From Halorhabdus amylolytica (lineage in GTDB: Archaea; Halobacteriota; Halobacteria; Halobacteriales; Haloarculaceae), in contig NZ_SPQG01000004.1 in NCBI RefSeq assembly GCF_004944975.1, positions 98,559 through 162,558 of the forward strand: a stretch of DNA of 64,000 nt. The letters run 5' to 3'. The notes beneath the pieces are model-generated. The model saw nothing but the letters and a program-made list of their open reading frames with translations, made no database searches and was not told the DNA's origin. This document shows positions 17,005 to 25,568 of the stretch, piece by piece; position 1 is the stretch's first letter, and every line of letters begins with the position of its first letter. Position numbers and translations under genes: made by a program.

Positions 17005-18447
17005 TTACGCATACAGCGGGTGAATCTCCCCAATCAATCCCATGGAGTATGTCGTCGTTTTCTCGAGGACTGATTGGGTATCGGTGACTAACTCATCACT
17101 GTTTGCCAGCGGGTCTTCACCCTCATGTTCCATGATGATGGTAAGGAAATCAGATGCATAATTTGCAGAGAATGTCGCTAATTGGTGTCCATGTTCGCCC
17201 CACTTCGAGCCTTCCCATGGGAGGGGATCCGGGACAGGATTGTAACCCTCTAAGTTCTCAACATTTTCCGTGAGTATATGTCCGTCTTCAAGATACTCCG
17301 CAACTTTCCGTTCGTATTTATAGTGGACCCACTCATTCAGTTTTTGTTCCAGAAACATATTAGTGTGTAATGGATTTCCGAGATCTTGGAGAAAGTGCAT
17401 AGCATAGCCGACTTCTTGATACCGTTCGGTACTCTCTTCAGCGTGATCTACCGCATTGTTCATTCGCTCGTCTAAGAAATGATCAGCATGACCGATCTTT
17501 GTCAACGGATTCCAGGCATGTGCATATGAGTGGGCTCGGTCATTTCCAGTCGGTGGATCTTCGAATCTCTCTGGGATCTTCGGGAAATCATAGTCCCACC
17601 CATCCGGCTTTGGGGCATTGTTAAATAACGCATCAGATAAATCGTCGTCAATATTCATATTCTTTCCCGCCCAACGCGCGAGATAATTGTGCCCCTCATG
17701 CTTATCTTTGGTTCCACGCTTCCATTGAGGTGATATGTTTTCGGAACCTTCTTCGTTTTCACCAGATGAGGTCGCACCCGATTCAATCACGCTTGATAGA
17801 TTTGCCAGAGATTCTGCGTCCTGGGTTGTAGCCACAGAGACAGCTCCGGTTTGACGGACTGTTCGTTCGGTATCTTCCAACACCGTCCTTACCTTCTGTT
17901 TGTCTCCTTTCAATTTGTAGACTGTCGTTGTATCATCACGCCGGATTTGGGGCTTGGCGTTGCCGCCTTTCTGGGACTTCTGTCTCTTCTTGTGGCCTTG
18001 CCCCCCTCGTCGGTCGCTGTCGTGTGTATTCGGTTTCTCTCGTCGCTCTTTTTCACGTTGTTTCTGGATTACATGCCAGGGCTTGGTCTTGGATTTGATC
18101 TCAACTTCTGCCCAGATGTCTTTCAGAGATTCGCGGGCCGTCCGTTTCTGTTCCCGGCTAACTGTGGCATCGTCAACGTAGCCGGTGAGTGCGTCGGCCA
18201 TCGAATCTCGCTCGTTCCCAAGGAGGATCGGCCAGTTGAACTCGCGGAGATCTGGCGCGATGTGAATAGCAGGTGCAGGCGCAGGCTCGGGATCACTGAC
18301 GGGCTGTGGACGCGATCCCTCGGCACCTCGACCGAGCGGTGCCAGTGAACTCACTCCTGAGAGCCCGGCGATCGAAGCCGCAGTTGTCTTGAGGACCGTG
18401 CGTCGACTCGTTTCGCGGGACCAATTCTGTTCAGACATTCTGAACAA
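17005..18447 (-). CDS. Tat-exported phospholipase C / P1-nuclease-fold protein
   Basis: A 480-residue protein with a Tat signal (TSRRTVLKTTAASIAG), then a low-complexity Lys/Arg/Gly region at residues 120-165. The C-terminal helical domain carries a metal-ligand series: HAWNPLTKIGHADHF, then GYAMHFLQDLGNPLHTNMF, then WVHYKYERKV. The H-x(3)-D-x(4)-H and following H/E pattern is that of zinc-dependent phospholipase C and S1/P1 nucleases. It may act on phospholipids or nucleic acids outside the cell. A TATA-like TATTTATA element (about 18470-18478) lies 25-30 bases upstream of the ATG. The region is AT-rich and abuts an insertion sequence, suggesting acquisition by transfer. Confidence 0.72.
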   Translation of the reverse strand: MFRMSEQNWSRETSRRTVLKTTAASIAGLSGVSSLAPLGRGAEGSRPQPVSDPEPAPAPAIHIAPDLREFNWPILLGNERDSMADALTGYVDDATVSREQKRTARESLKDIWAEVEIKSKTKPWHVIQKQREKERREKPNTHDSDRRGGQGHKKRQKSQKGGNAKPQIRRDDTTTVYKLKGDKQKVRTVLEDTERTVRQTGAVSVATTQDAESLANLSSVIESGATSSGENEEGSENISPQWKRGTKDKHEGHNYLARWAGKNMNIDDDLSDALFNNAPKPDGWDYDFPKIPERFEDPPTGNDRAHSYAHAWNPLTKIGHADHFLDERMNNAVDHAEESTERYQEVGYAMHFLQDLGNPLHTNMFLEQKLNEWVHYKYERKVAEYLEDGHILTENVENLEGYNPVPDPLPWEGSKWGEHGHQLATFSANYASDFLTIIMEHEGEDPLANSDELVTDTQSVLEKTTTYSMGLIGEIHPLYA

Positions 18448-18520
18448 TCAATCTTCCATTCCAGATATAGGTATTTATATTTTGATGTTTGGCAGTCCTA
18501 AACCTTCGAAATAATAGTAA

Positions 18521-18546
18521 ACGCTCTTGCGAAGTAGATTGTTGAT
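18521..18546 (+). repeat. Left inverted repeat of the IS1595-family element
   Basis: Begins ACGCTCTTGCGAAG and ends TTGTTGAT; it pairs with the right end at 19493-19518 with four mismatches. Confidence 0.85.
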
Positions 18547-18605
18547 AGCGAGAGTTGCGGCTGAAAGTCGAAGAGGGCAAGGGCACCGCGCCAGCGGTGC
18601 CCGAT

Positions 18606-19490
18606 ATGTTCCCAATAAGCCGGTTCGTGTCGGAATCGGCTGCAGCGGACCTGCTCCAACAGGTTCGCTGGCGTGATGGCGTCGAGTGCCCCCGCTGCCG
18701 TTCTGACCTGACGGTCAGAAACGGCAGCTATCGGGAGTATCAACGGTATCTGTGTAAGAATTGCGGTCGGACGTTCAACGACAAGACCGGCACGATCTTT
18801 GCTCATTCGAAGCTCTCACTGAAAGAGTGGTACTTCACGATCTACGTGTTCTTACGGTTCAACACGAGTATTCGGCAGATCGAGGCGGAGCTCGATCTTT
18901 CGTACAGAACGGTGAGACGGCGCGTCGAGCGCTTCGCCAGCGCGCTCGACGCGCCTTCGATCACACTGTCTGGACCGGTCGAAATCGACGAAGTGTACGT
19001 CTCGGCCGGCCTGAAAGGCCGCGAGCGCGACCAGGAGTCGCGCTCGCGTGGCTTATCCACGCGTGGACGAGGTTCGTACGACGGCGACAAACCGCCGGTG
19101 TTCACGCTGGTCGATCGTGGCTCGGACGAGCGCTATGTCGTGCCAGCGAAATCCGCTGACGAATCGACGATTCGACTCCTGCTTGCTGACCACGATGAGG
19201 AGTCGCTGACCGTCTATACGGACGGATTTCGATCGTACGAACCGCTCGAAGAAGACGACGCATTCACCCGCAAATACGTCGTCCACGGCGACGGCGAATA
19301 CGCTGACGGCGACATCCACGTCAACACCTGCGAGAGCCACGCGTCGCTGACGCGACGGTGGCTCTCGCCCCACCGAGGAGTGTCAAAAGACAAGCTAACA
19401 CCGTATCTTAGAGCCTTTCAGCTCCGCCGCGAACTCTACAGAAAACCTGGTGACGAAGCACTCAAACATGCTCTCGACGCCGCTCTCTGA
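18606..19490 (+). CDS. IS1595-family transposase
   Basis: A 294-residue transposase. The N-terminal zinc ribbon has two CxxC pairs (CPRCRSD and CKNCGRTF). A helix-turn-helix follows around residues 90-115 (FNTSIRQIEAELDLSYRTVRRR-type). The ISXO2-like catalytic domain has acidic residues in GPVEIDEVYVSAG and VYTDGFRSY, and a C-terminal HVNTCESHASLTRRWL. The ATG at 18606 starts MFPISRFVSESAA, as in related haloarchaeal transposases; an upstream TTG would add 17 residues. No frameshift, so it could be active. Confidence 0.92.
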   Translation: MFPISRFVSESAAADLLQQVRWRDGVECPRCRSDLTVRNGSYREYQRYLCKNCGRTFNDKTGTIFAHSKLSLKEWYFTIYVFLRFNTSIRQIEAELDLSYRTVRRRVERFASALDAPSITLSGPVEIDEVYVSAGLKGRERDQESRSRGLSTRGRGSYDGDKPPVFTLVDRGSDERYVVPAKSADESTIRLLLADHDEESLTVYTDGFRSYEPLEEDDAFTRKYVVHGDGEYADGDIHVNTCESHASLTRRWLSPHRGVSKDKLTPYLRAFQLRRELYRKPGDEALKHALDAAL

Positions 19491-19492
19491 AA

Positions 19493-19518
19493 ATCAACAA
19501 CGTGCTTCACAAGAGCGT
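19493..19518 (-). repeat. Right inverted repeat of the IS1595-family element
   Basis: Reads ATCAACAACGTGCTTC and on to GAGCGT; the reverse complement matches the left end at 22 of 26 positions. Confidence 0.85.
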
Positions 19519-19668
19519 TAGTAAAAATCATCCTCAAATCACGTGAGTGGTTCGATCTGCACGCTGGTTCGAAATGTCGGAAACAATCCGAACCGAGTCA
19601 CCTCTCCGGCCAGAACGGTTCTGCCGAGGGATCGCGATCCCTTTCCCGCCCCACGTTGTAGCCCGGGT

Positions 19669-20295
19669 ATGTTCGAGACGCGGCCGGATCGCGATAGTGA
19701 GGTCGTCCTCCTCGGGCGGTCGAACGTGGGCAAATCCACGCTCATGCGGGAGTTGACCGGCCACACCTTCGACACCGGCCAGCGCCCCGGCGTGACCCGC
19801 GAACCCAACCACTACGACTGGACGAGCCAGGACTTCGTCCTGACGGATCTGCCAGGGTTCGGTTACATGGAAGGCGTTCCCGACGACGCTCGCGAGGAGA
19901 TCAAAACCGACGTTATCCGTTACGTCGAGGAGTACGCGGAGAATATCTTGGTCGGCGTGCTCGTCGTCGACGGCAAGAGCGTCATCGACATCATCGATCG
20001 CCATTCCGGTCCCGACGAGATCCCCCACGACGTCGAACTGTTTCACTTCCTTCGAGACGTGGGTATCCCACCAGTCGTCGCTGTCAACAAGATGGACAAG
20101 GTCGACGACCGCGACGACCGCCTGAACGATCTCTGTGATCGCCTCGGCCTGCATCCGCCCTGGAAACAGTGGCAGGACACCATCGCGCCGATCACTGCCA
20201 AACGCGGATCGATCGATTCACTGAACGAGGCCGTCCGGACGCACCTCCACGAGGCCGAACGCGACGACCTCTTCCAGTTCTTCCCCGTCGGGTGA
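19669..20295 (+). CDS. engB: EngB family GTP-binding protein
   Basis: A 208-residue GTPase with G1 [10 protein letters not shown]2 region [13 protein letters not shown]3 [11 protein letters not shown]4 NKMDK and a G5-like ITAKRG. EngB (YihA) helps large-ribosomal-subunit assembly in bacteria. The archaeal members have an altered C-terminal half, as here. The start MFETRPD follows a TTTCCC promoter-like stretch, and the insertion sequence ends 150 bases upstream, so the native promoter appears intact. Confidence 0.88.
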   Translation: MFETRPDRDSEVVLLGRSNVGKSTLMRELTGHTFDTGQRPGVTREPNHYDWTSQDFVLTDLPGFGYMEGVPDDAREEIKTDVIRYVEEYAENILVGVLVVDGKSVIDIIDRHSGPDEIPHDVELFHFLRDVGIPPVVAVNKMDKVDDRDDRLNDLCDRLGLHPPWKQWQDTIAPITAKRGSIDSLNEAVRTHLHEAERDDLFQFFPVG

Positions 20296-20419
20296 GGCTT
20301 TGTCTCCCGGATCCGATGCGGATTGTATTTCATTTATTGTCCATTACTGTTCGTTCGGCTTGGTGGGATATACGAATCAATTGCAGCACGTGAGTGACAC
20401 ACTTGCGTGGATCGAGGCG

Positions 20420-20426
20420 TTTATAT
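20420..20426 (+). promoter_or_regulatory. TATA box of the thioredoxin reductase gene
   Basis: TTTATAT centred about 31 bases before the ATG at 20454, allowing a very short leader. It supports 20454 rather than the earlier in-frame ATG at 20394, which lies upstream of the box. Confidence 0.65.
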
Positions 20427-20453
20427 CCCGTAGTATTGTACAATAGGCACACA

Positions 20454-21365
20454 ATGGCAGATGTTGCAATCATCGGTGGTGGGCCGGCCGGCCTGGCCGC
20501 TGGCGTCTACACCGCACGCGCAGATCAGGAGACGCTCGTCTTCGACAAGGGCGACGGAACGACCAGGGACGTCGACTGGATGGAGAACGTCTATGGCTTC
20601 CCGGAGGGTGCAAGCGGTCCGGAACTCGTCGAGGCGGGCCAGGAACACGCTACCAAGTTCGGCGCGGAGATCGTCGCCGAGGAGGTCGTCCGCGTCGCCG
20701 AGGAGGGCGACGGGTACGTCGTCGAGACGGAAGCAGGCGAGTACGAGGTCCGCGGGATCGTCCTCGCGACCGGCGCATCCTACGAGAGTCCGGCGATCAA
20801 GGACGTCGACGAATACGAGGGCGGGGGCGTCTCCTACTGCGTCGAGTGTGACGCATTCTTCTATCAGGATTCCCCGGTCGCAGTCGTCGGCGCCGGCAAC
20901 TACGCCGCCAAGGAGGCCGAGATGTTGCTGGACTACACCGACGACGTGCGCGTCCTGACCAACGGCAACGACCTGGAGATGGACGACGCACTGATCGAGC
21001 GCTTGGCGGAGCAGGGCATCGAGATCATCGAGGAGCCGGCCAAGCGAATCGTCGGCGACGACGTCGTCGAAGGCGTCGAGTTGAAGTCCGGCGACGTCAT
21101 CGAGGTCGAGGGCGTCTTCGTCGCACTGGGTGCCGCGGGCGGAACTGACATCGCGGACATGCTGGGAATCCCCCGAGACGGCGACTATCTCGACGTCGAC
21201 AGCGAACAGTACACCGGCGTCGATCGGGTTTACGCAGCGGGCGACATCACGGGCGGTCAGCGTCAGGTCAACGTCTCCGTCGGCGAGGGCACGACGGCGG
21301 CGATCAACTTACTCGAGGACTTTCGCGGCGGCGAGTACGTCGACTACAAGAAGATCGAAGCCTAG
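20454..21365 (+). CDS. trxB: Thioredoxin reductase-like FAD/NAD(P) oxidoreductase
   Basis: A 303-residue flavoprotein with the FAD motif VAIIGGGPAGLAAGVYTARA and a redox-active CVEC pair at about residues 136-139 (SYCVECDAFF). The nucleotide-binding motif VAVVGAGNYAAKEAEML and the closing motif VYAAGDITGGQRQVNVSVGEG follow. It is expected to reduce thioredoxin or a similar dithiol carrier in the cytoplasm. The last 47 bases before the stop are repeated exactly 1.25 kb downstream, suggesting that an element inserted here and rebuilt the gene end. Confidence 0.92.
   Translation: MADVAIIGGGPAGLAAGVYTARADQETLVFDKGDGTTRDVDWMENVYGFPEGASGPELVEAGQEHATKFGAEIVAEEVVRVAEEGDGYVVETEAGEYEVRGIVLATGASYESPAIKDVDEYEGGGVSYCVECDAFFYQDSPVAVVGAGNYAAKEAEMLLDYTDDVRVLTNGNDLEMDDALIERLAEQGIEIIEEPAKRIVGDDVVEGVELKSGDVIEVEGVFVALGAAGGTDIADMLGIPRDGDYLDVDSEQYTGVDRVYAAGDITGGQRQVNVSVGEGTTAAINLLEDFRGGEYVDYKKIEA
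21315..21361 (+). repeat. Copy 1 of a 47-bp direct repeat: 3' end of trxB
   Basis: These bases encode the last residues of thioredoxin reductase (EDFRGGEYVDYKKIEA) and match 22563-22609 exactly. Upstream of the exact block similarity continues, with differences at third codon positions that do not change the protein (IleAsnLeuLeu). This is the pattern of an attachment site inside a gene end. Confidence 0.85.
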
Positions 21366-21447
21366 GACGGACAGCGATCGGTTCGGGTCTTGAACTGAGA
21401 CAGGATTTTCGACGGCCAGCAGCCGATCTCCGGACGGGACCGCGATC

Positions 21448-22011
21448 TCAGGGGAGTGACTCCCCAGCACTGACGAGTTCGTCCTCGGTTCGCCAGCGGT
21501 ACAGCCGTCCCTCGTGCTCGAACAGTTCGAAGACGCCGTCCTGCATCCAGCCGAACGGGTGCTCTGTGTCGTCGTACTCGCGTTTGAGGACATGACTCTT
21601 CGAGAAGTACTCCGTCGTGCCGACAAGCAACCCCTGCTCGACGAGGAAGTCACTTGGCTCCTTCTCGGCGACGCCGACGAGAAACGTCACGATATCCGCG
21701 ATCAGACAAAACTTCTGAATGCTGTTGTCCCACTCGCCCCTGACATCGACCATCCGGAAGGCGTAGGCGTCTTGCCGGCGGTTGAGGCGGTCCACGACCA
21801 GGTTGAGTCGCCGGATCGGCTCTCGATCGTAGTTCCCGAGCACGAAGTACGATCGGTCGTTCTCATAGATGGGCGTCAGCTCGCTCAGCGCGTGGAGAAT
21901 CTCTTCGTTATCCGAAAGCGAGAGTTCTTCCTCGTCGAGTTGCTCCGTCGCACTCGTGAGGGCGTCCGCTGAAACTTGTGGTTCTTCGGACATACCCCAC
22001 TCTCTCGACAC
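21448..22011 (-). CDS. Hypothetical protein of the trxB-linked insert
   Basis: A 187-residue acidic protein with no signal or membrane segment. It contains a strand-rich middle (NDRSYFVLGNYDREPIRRLN) and an Asp/Glu/Trp-rich C-terminus (GRLYRWRTEDELVSAGE). I do not recognise the family. A TTAATTAA element at 22032-22039 lies 25 bases before the ATG at 22011, so I keep that start; MSEEPQ at 21993 is the alternative. It is divergent from a winged-helix regulator and shares its operator region, as in small plasmid or viral regulatory pairs. Confidence 0.68.
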   Translation of the reverse strand: MSREWGMSEEPQVSADALTSATEQLDEEELSLSDNEEILHALSELTPIYENDRSYFVLGNYDREPIRRLNLVVDRLNRRQDAYAFRMVDVRGEWDNSIQKFCLIADIVTFLVGVAEKEPSDFLVEQGLLVGTTEYFSKSHVLKREYDDTEHPFGWMQDGVFELFEHEGRLYRWRTEDELVSAGESLP

Positions 22012-22019
22012 CGGAAAAT

Positions 22020-22028
22020 GTAGTTTAC
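22020..22028 (+). promoter_or_regulatory. Half-site matching the nearby palindromic operator
   Basis: GTAGTTTAC here repeats the first nine bases of the operator arm at 22071. It lies between the TATA-like box and the start of the minus-strand gene, so the divergent regulator could repress both directions. Confidence 0.5.
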
Positions 22029-22070
22029 GGATTAATTAACTAACGACATCAGGATGTTGTTTATCCTGGA

Positions 22071-22094
22071 GTAGTTTACTTGAGAGTAAACTAC
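22071..22094. promoter_or_regulatory. Palindromic operator upstream of the winged-helix regulator
   Basis: Perfect 10-base arms GTAGTTTACT and AGTAAACTAC are separated by TGAG. The palindrome is 28-51 bases before the regulator ATG at 22122, over the expected BRE/TATA position, which suits autorepression. Confidence 0.75.
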
Positions 22095-22121
22095 TTGTCG
22101 TCAGGGCACGAATTGTGACGT

Positions 22122-22532
22122 ATGAGTACAGACCTGGAAACCGGGGAGGAGATTGAAACCCGCGAACTCGTCCACTTCGTCACTCAGAAGACTCGGTTCG
22201 CGCTCGTCAATAACATCCTCCAGCATCCCGAACAACTCCCCTCGATGTACGAACTCGAGGAACTCAATCCCAGTGTGAGCGAAGCCACTGTCTATAAGCA
22301 CGTCCAGAAACTCATCGACTCCGGCGTCGTCGAGGAAGTCGTCCTTGCGGACGACCGGCGACGGCAGGGGTATCCCTGGAAGTTCTACGGTCTGACCGAG
22401 GAGGGTCAAGCATTCCTCGAGGAGCACAACCTGCTCGCAGCCGAGGTGACGCTCCAACGAATCTACGAGACCATTTCCGACAAACCCGAGAAGATGGTTA
22501 AATACGAGAACGCACCACGTCCTGGGACGTGA
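22122..22532 (+). CDS. Winged-helix regulator (phage PhiH1 repressor-like)
   Basis: A 136-residue DNA-binding protein. A winged helix spans about residues 20-85: RFALVNNILQHPEQLPSM, then the recognition helix in SEATVYKHVQKLIDSG. The wing VVEEVVLADDRRRQGYPWKFYGLTEEG follows. A short helical C-terminus could dimerise. Relatives include haloviral repressors and many chromosomal regulators. A 24-base palindrome and an extra half-site lie in the divergent promoter region, so it probably controls itself and the gene at 21448-22011. Confidence 0.8.
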   Translation: MSTDLETGEEIETRELVHFVTQKTRFALVNNILQHPEQLPSMYELEELNPSVSEATVYKHVQKLIDSGVVEEVVLADDRRRQGYPWKFYGLTEEGQAFLEEHNLLAAEVTLQRIYETISDKPEKMVKYENAPRPGT

Positions 22533-22562
22533 CGTACAGCACCGACGGCGATTAACTTGCTA

Positions 22563-22609
22563 GAGGACTTTCGCGGCGGCGAGTACGTCGACTACAAGAA
22601 GATCGAAGC
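22563..22609 (+). repeat. Copy 2 of the 47-bp direct repeat: displaced trxB 3' end
   Basis: Exact copy of 21315-21361 followed by a TGA instead of TAG. The reading frame upstream also matches the trxB end for several codons with silent changes, then similarity stops at about 22541. It has no start codon of its own and is a gene-end remnant, not a gene. Confidence 0.85.
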
Positions 22610-22637
22610 GTGAGCAGGCTGGAGGACGACCGGTAAC

Positions 22638-23486
22638 TCACTCGACGAGCCGTTCTATCTCCGTGACGAGCACGTCGCTGGCACCGAGTTCTTTCACCCG
22701 GTTGATGGTCTCGAAGACCGCCCCCTCCTCGACTACGGCGTGGACAGCGACGTCTTCGGTCCCGGCGATGTCCATCACTGTCGGGCCACCCATCCCCGGC
22801 ATGACGTCTTTGACCGCTTCGAGTTGGGATTCGGGGACGTTCATCATGAGGTAGCGTTTGTTCTCGGCGGTCAACACTGATTCGAGTGCCATCCGGATCT
22901 GTTCGACCTTCGGGTCGGCGGCGACATCCTCGCGGGCGACGAGCCGGACGGAACTGTCGAGGACATCGTCGATGATTTCGAGGCGGTTCATCCGCAGGGT
23001 CGTGCCCGTCGAGGTGATGTCGACGATACCGTCGGCGATGTCGACGTGTGGCGTGAGTTCGGTTGCCCCCGAGACTTCGGTGATCTCGGCGTCGATACCT
23101 TCGTCGTCGAGATAGTTCCGGGTCACGTTCGGGAATTCAGTGGCGATGGTGCCACCGTGGAGGTCGGCTGGTTCCTCGACGTCGCTGTCCTCAGGGGCGG
23201 CGAGGACGAGCTTGCACTCGCCGAATTCGAGGTCGAGCAGATCGACGAGGTTGTCCCGATCGGCCTCCCGTATCTGGTCAAATCCCGTGATACCGACGTC
23301 CGCGGCGCCGTCCGAGACGTATTCCGGGATGTCGGCGGCGCGGGCGTACAGCACGGTCACGTCCTCGTCGACAGTGTGCGCGTAGAGCTGTCGGTCCGCG
23401 CCGTCGACGAGGTGAAGCCCGGCGCGTTCGAGTACGTCGACGCTCGGGTCGTGGAGCCGGCCCTTGTTGGGCAGGGCAATGCGCAT
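22638..23486 (-). CDS. hisG: ATP phosphoribosyltransferase (long form)
   Basis: The 282-residue enzyme makes phosphoribosyl-ATP from ATP and PRPP, the first step of histidine synthesis. Motifs: [16 protein letters not shown] start, [23 protein letters not shown] and the PRPP loop [12 protein letters not shown]. Residues 205-282 form the regulatory ACT-like domain ([29 protein letters not shown]), so this is the histidine-inhibited long form without HisZ. Start at the MRIALP ATG, where all relatives start. Unlinked to hisE. Confidence 0.96.
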   Translation of the reverse strand: MRIALPNKGRLHDPSVDVLERAGLHLVDGADRQLYAHTVDEDVTVLYARAADIPEYVSDGAADVGITGFDQIREADRDNLVDLLDLEFGECKLVLAAPEDSDVEEPADLHGGTIATEFPNVTRNYLDDEGIDAEITEVSGATELTPHVDIADGIVDITSTGTTLRMNRLEIIDDVLDSSVRLVAREDVAADPKVEQIRMALESVLTAENKRYLMMNVPESQLEAVKDVMPGMGGPTVMDIAGTEDVAVHAVVEEGAVFETINRVKELGASDVLVTEIERLVE

Positions 23487-23599
23487 ACCTCCCCTGGGAA
23501 CGAGAGCCGCAACTGTCTTTCGACACGCTTCGGCCTTTCGACACGACTCGACGGACCGTTCCGCCGGAAGATACATTCATTACGATGGCTACGGAATAT

Positions 23600-23611
23600 T
23601 TCCCATGGGAA
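23600..23611. promoter_or_regulatory. 12-bp palindrome between hisG and the histidine kinase
   Basis: TTCCCATGGGAA is perfectly symmetrical. It lies 23-34 bases before the kinase ATG, just after a GGAATATT stretch that could be its TATA element. Possible operator; no regulator can be assigned. Confidence 0.35.
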
Positions 23612-23633
23612 GGACAGGTGAGTCGAATCACCG

Positions 23634-25262
23634 ATGATCGACGGAGTTCCGGCGATCGGCGGGCGGTTCTGGTACCTGGCGATATTCGGGCTTTCGGCCG
23701 TCGCTACGTTCCTCAGTGCCGTCCGGGTCAACCGGATCGCCGAAGGCGACACCCGGCGCGGGCTGGTCGCCCTCCTGCTCACCAGCGGGGGATGGGCGCT
23801 GGCACATGTCGGCTACCTGGCGACGACGAACGAACAACTCGGCGTTCTCCTGTATCAGATCGGCCTCGTCGTCGGCCTGAGCACGATCGGCGGATGGCTG
23901 TACTTCTGTTCGGCCTACACCGGTCGGTCGTTGCACCGTGATCCGAGGATCCGATGGACGGCGATCGTCGTCTTTCTCGCCATCGTCGCCGTAAAACTAA
24001 CCAACGGCGTCCACGGACTGTACTTCACGAGCGAGGTCGTCTCGACGCCGTTCACCCACGTCGCGATCGAGAGTACCACCTTCCACTGGACAGTCATGGG
24101 GGCCAGCTACGCGCTGGCGACAGTCGGGTATTTCATGCTCTATGAGCGTTTTCGGCAGGTGAGCCACGACGCGCGTCCGCTGTTGGTTTTACTCGGGCTG
24201 ACGGCCCTGCCGATCGTATTCGACATCCTCGGGCTGGTCGTTCCCGGACTGATGGAGATCACCTACGAACCGATCGGCGTTGGGACGTTCGCCGTCGGCC
24301 TGACGTTCGTCTACTTCGAACGCTTCCGGACGATTCGACTGGCCGGCGATCGCGACGATCCAGTCATCGTCCTCGACGACAGCGGCCGGATTCAGGACTT
24401 CAATCGCGCGGCGGCACGGCTCGTCCCGGCACTGGCCGACCGATCGGTTATCGGGGAGAAGTTCGCGTCGATCGCCCCCCAGTGTGCGGAAAAGATCGAG
24501 GCGGACGAGCCACTCGTCATGGTCCATCGGGACGGAGAGACGCGCTACTACCGCGTGACCGAACAGCAGTTCTCGGCGTCCCAGGCCACTCTCGGACGTG
24601 CGCTCGTTTTCACCGACGAGACCCACCGCGAGCAGTACCGCAACGAACTCGAACGCCAGAACGACCGGCTAGATTCGTTCGCCAGTATGCTCTCTCACGA
24701 CCTCCGGAACCCGCTGAACGTCGCCCAGGGACGGCTCGAACTCGCCAGAGACGAACACGACAACGAACACCTCGAAACCGCAAGCGAGGCACTCGACCGC
24801 ATCGAGGCCCTCATCGAGGACGTCCTCCAGCTGGCTCGCCAGGGACAGCCAATCGAAGAACGCGAACGCGTCAGCCTGGGGGCGATGGCACGTGACGCCT
24901 GGGGGATGGTCGAAACCGCCGACGCGGAACTGATCGTCGACGGCGATCGTGACCTCCTCGCCGATCCGGAGCGCTTCCAGCGACTCTTCGAGAATTTTTT
25001 CCGGAATTCGGTCGAGCACGGAGGCGAAGACGTGACCGTCTCCGTCGGCACTCTCGACGACGCGGCGGGGTTTTACGTCGAAGACGACGGCGCCGGAATC
25101 CCACCGGAAGAACGCGAAAACGTCTTCGAATCGGGATACAGCACGGCAGAGGACGGAACCGGGTTCGGACTCGCGATCGTCGAGCAGATCGTCGCCGCCC
25201 ACGAGTGGGCGATCGACCTCGTCGACGTCGAGACGGGGACGCGTTTCGAGATCCGTACGTGA
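23634..25262 (+). CDS. Sensor histidine kinase with 7TM N-terminal domain and PAS domain
   Basis: A 542-residue kinase. Residues 8-225 contain about seven helices of the histidine-kinase N-terminal 7TM type. Residues 235-330 form a PAS-like domain (DPVIVLDDSGRIQDFNRAA). Then come HisKA with phospho-acceptor FASMLSHDLRNPLNVAQG and a HATPase domain with N-box FENFFRNSVEHGG, G1 VEDDGAGIPPEE and G2 DGTGFGLAIV. It should autophosphorylate and signal to a response regulator, but none is encoded next to it. Ligand unknown. Confidence 0.9.
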   Translation: MIDGVPAIGGRFWYLAIFGLSAVATFLSAVRVNRIAEGDTRRGLVALLLTSGGWALAHVGYLATTNEQLGVLLYQIGLVVGLSTIGGWLYFCSAYTGRSLHRDPRIRWTAIVVFLAIVAVKLTNGVHGLYFTSEVVSTPFTHVAIESTTFHWTVMGASYALATVGYFMLYERFRQVSHDARPLLVLLGLTALPIVFDILGLVVPGLMEITYEPIGVGTFAVGLTFVYFERFRTIRLAGDRDDPVIVLDDSGRIQDFNRAAARLVPALADRSVIGEKFASIAPQCAEKIEADEPLVMVHRDGETRYYRVTEQQFSASQATLGRALVFTDETHREQYRNELERQNDRLDSFASMLSHDLRNPLNVAQGRLELARDEHDNEHLETASEALDRIEALIEDVLQLARQGQPIEERERVSLGAMARDAWGMVETADAELIVDGDRDLLADPERFQRLFENFFRNSVEHGGEDVTVSVGTLDDAAGFYVEDDGAGIPPEERENVFESGYSTAEDGTGFGLAIVEQIVAAHEWAIDLVDVETGTRFEIRT

Positions 25263-25347
25263 GCCAGTGAGCATTCGAATCTCGTGCCGGGCGTCGGACG
25301 ACTGGCTGACGAACCTATTAGTCGGTGCCGTCCCCCGGTTATGGACA

Positions 25348-25506
25348 ATGAACGATGTCCTTGGGGACATGGAGGAAGTGACCGTCGCGTTCGACGAGGA
25401 GACCCTCGAGGCCCTCGATGCGAAGGCCTTCCGGGACCACCGTGACAACCGCGAGGCGGCGATCCGGGAGTGTCTGGATCAGTGGCTGAAGAGACGGGAG
25501 GGGTGA
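25348..25506 (+). CDS. Ribbon-helix-helix (CopG-like) small regulator
   Basis: A 52-residue protein. After a short lead, EVTVAFDEETLEALDAKAF gives the ribbon strand and first helix, and DNREAAIRECLDQWLKRRE gives the second helix, the classic RHH layout. It has no neighbouring toxin gene. CCTATTA (about 25313-25319) is a likely TATA element. MEEVTVAF at 25369 is an alternative start that would still keep the whole fold. Confidence 0.7.
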   Translation: MNDVLGDMEEVTVAFDEETLEALDAKAFRDHRDNREAAIRECLDQWLKRREG

Positions 25507-25568
25507 GGGGAGGATAGTGGCTGAAGCAGACAACCGCGAAACGGGGGGAGTGAGGGACAGTCGAGGCG

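Larger units (their letters stand above)
18521..19518 (+). mobile_element. Complete IS1595-family insertion sequence (998 bp)
   Basis: The element is bounded by imperfect 26-base inverted repeats (22 of 26 matching) and encodes one intact transposase. The six bases TAGTAA lie immediately outside both ends (18515-18520 and 19519-19524) and may be the target duplication. IS1595 elements usually make 8-base duplications, so the exact ends could differ by a few bases. It separates the AT-rich island from engB. Confidence 0.85.

Noticed and set aside
21448..22532. Search for an integrase within the trxB-flanked insert
   Set aside because: Neither gene has tyrosine- or serine-recombinase motifs, so the insert is not called an autonomous element.
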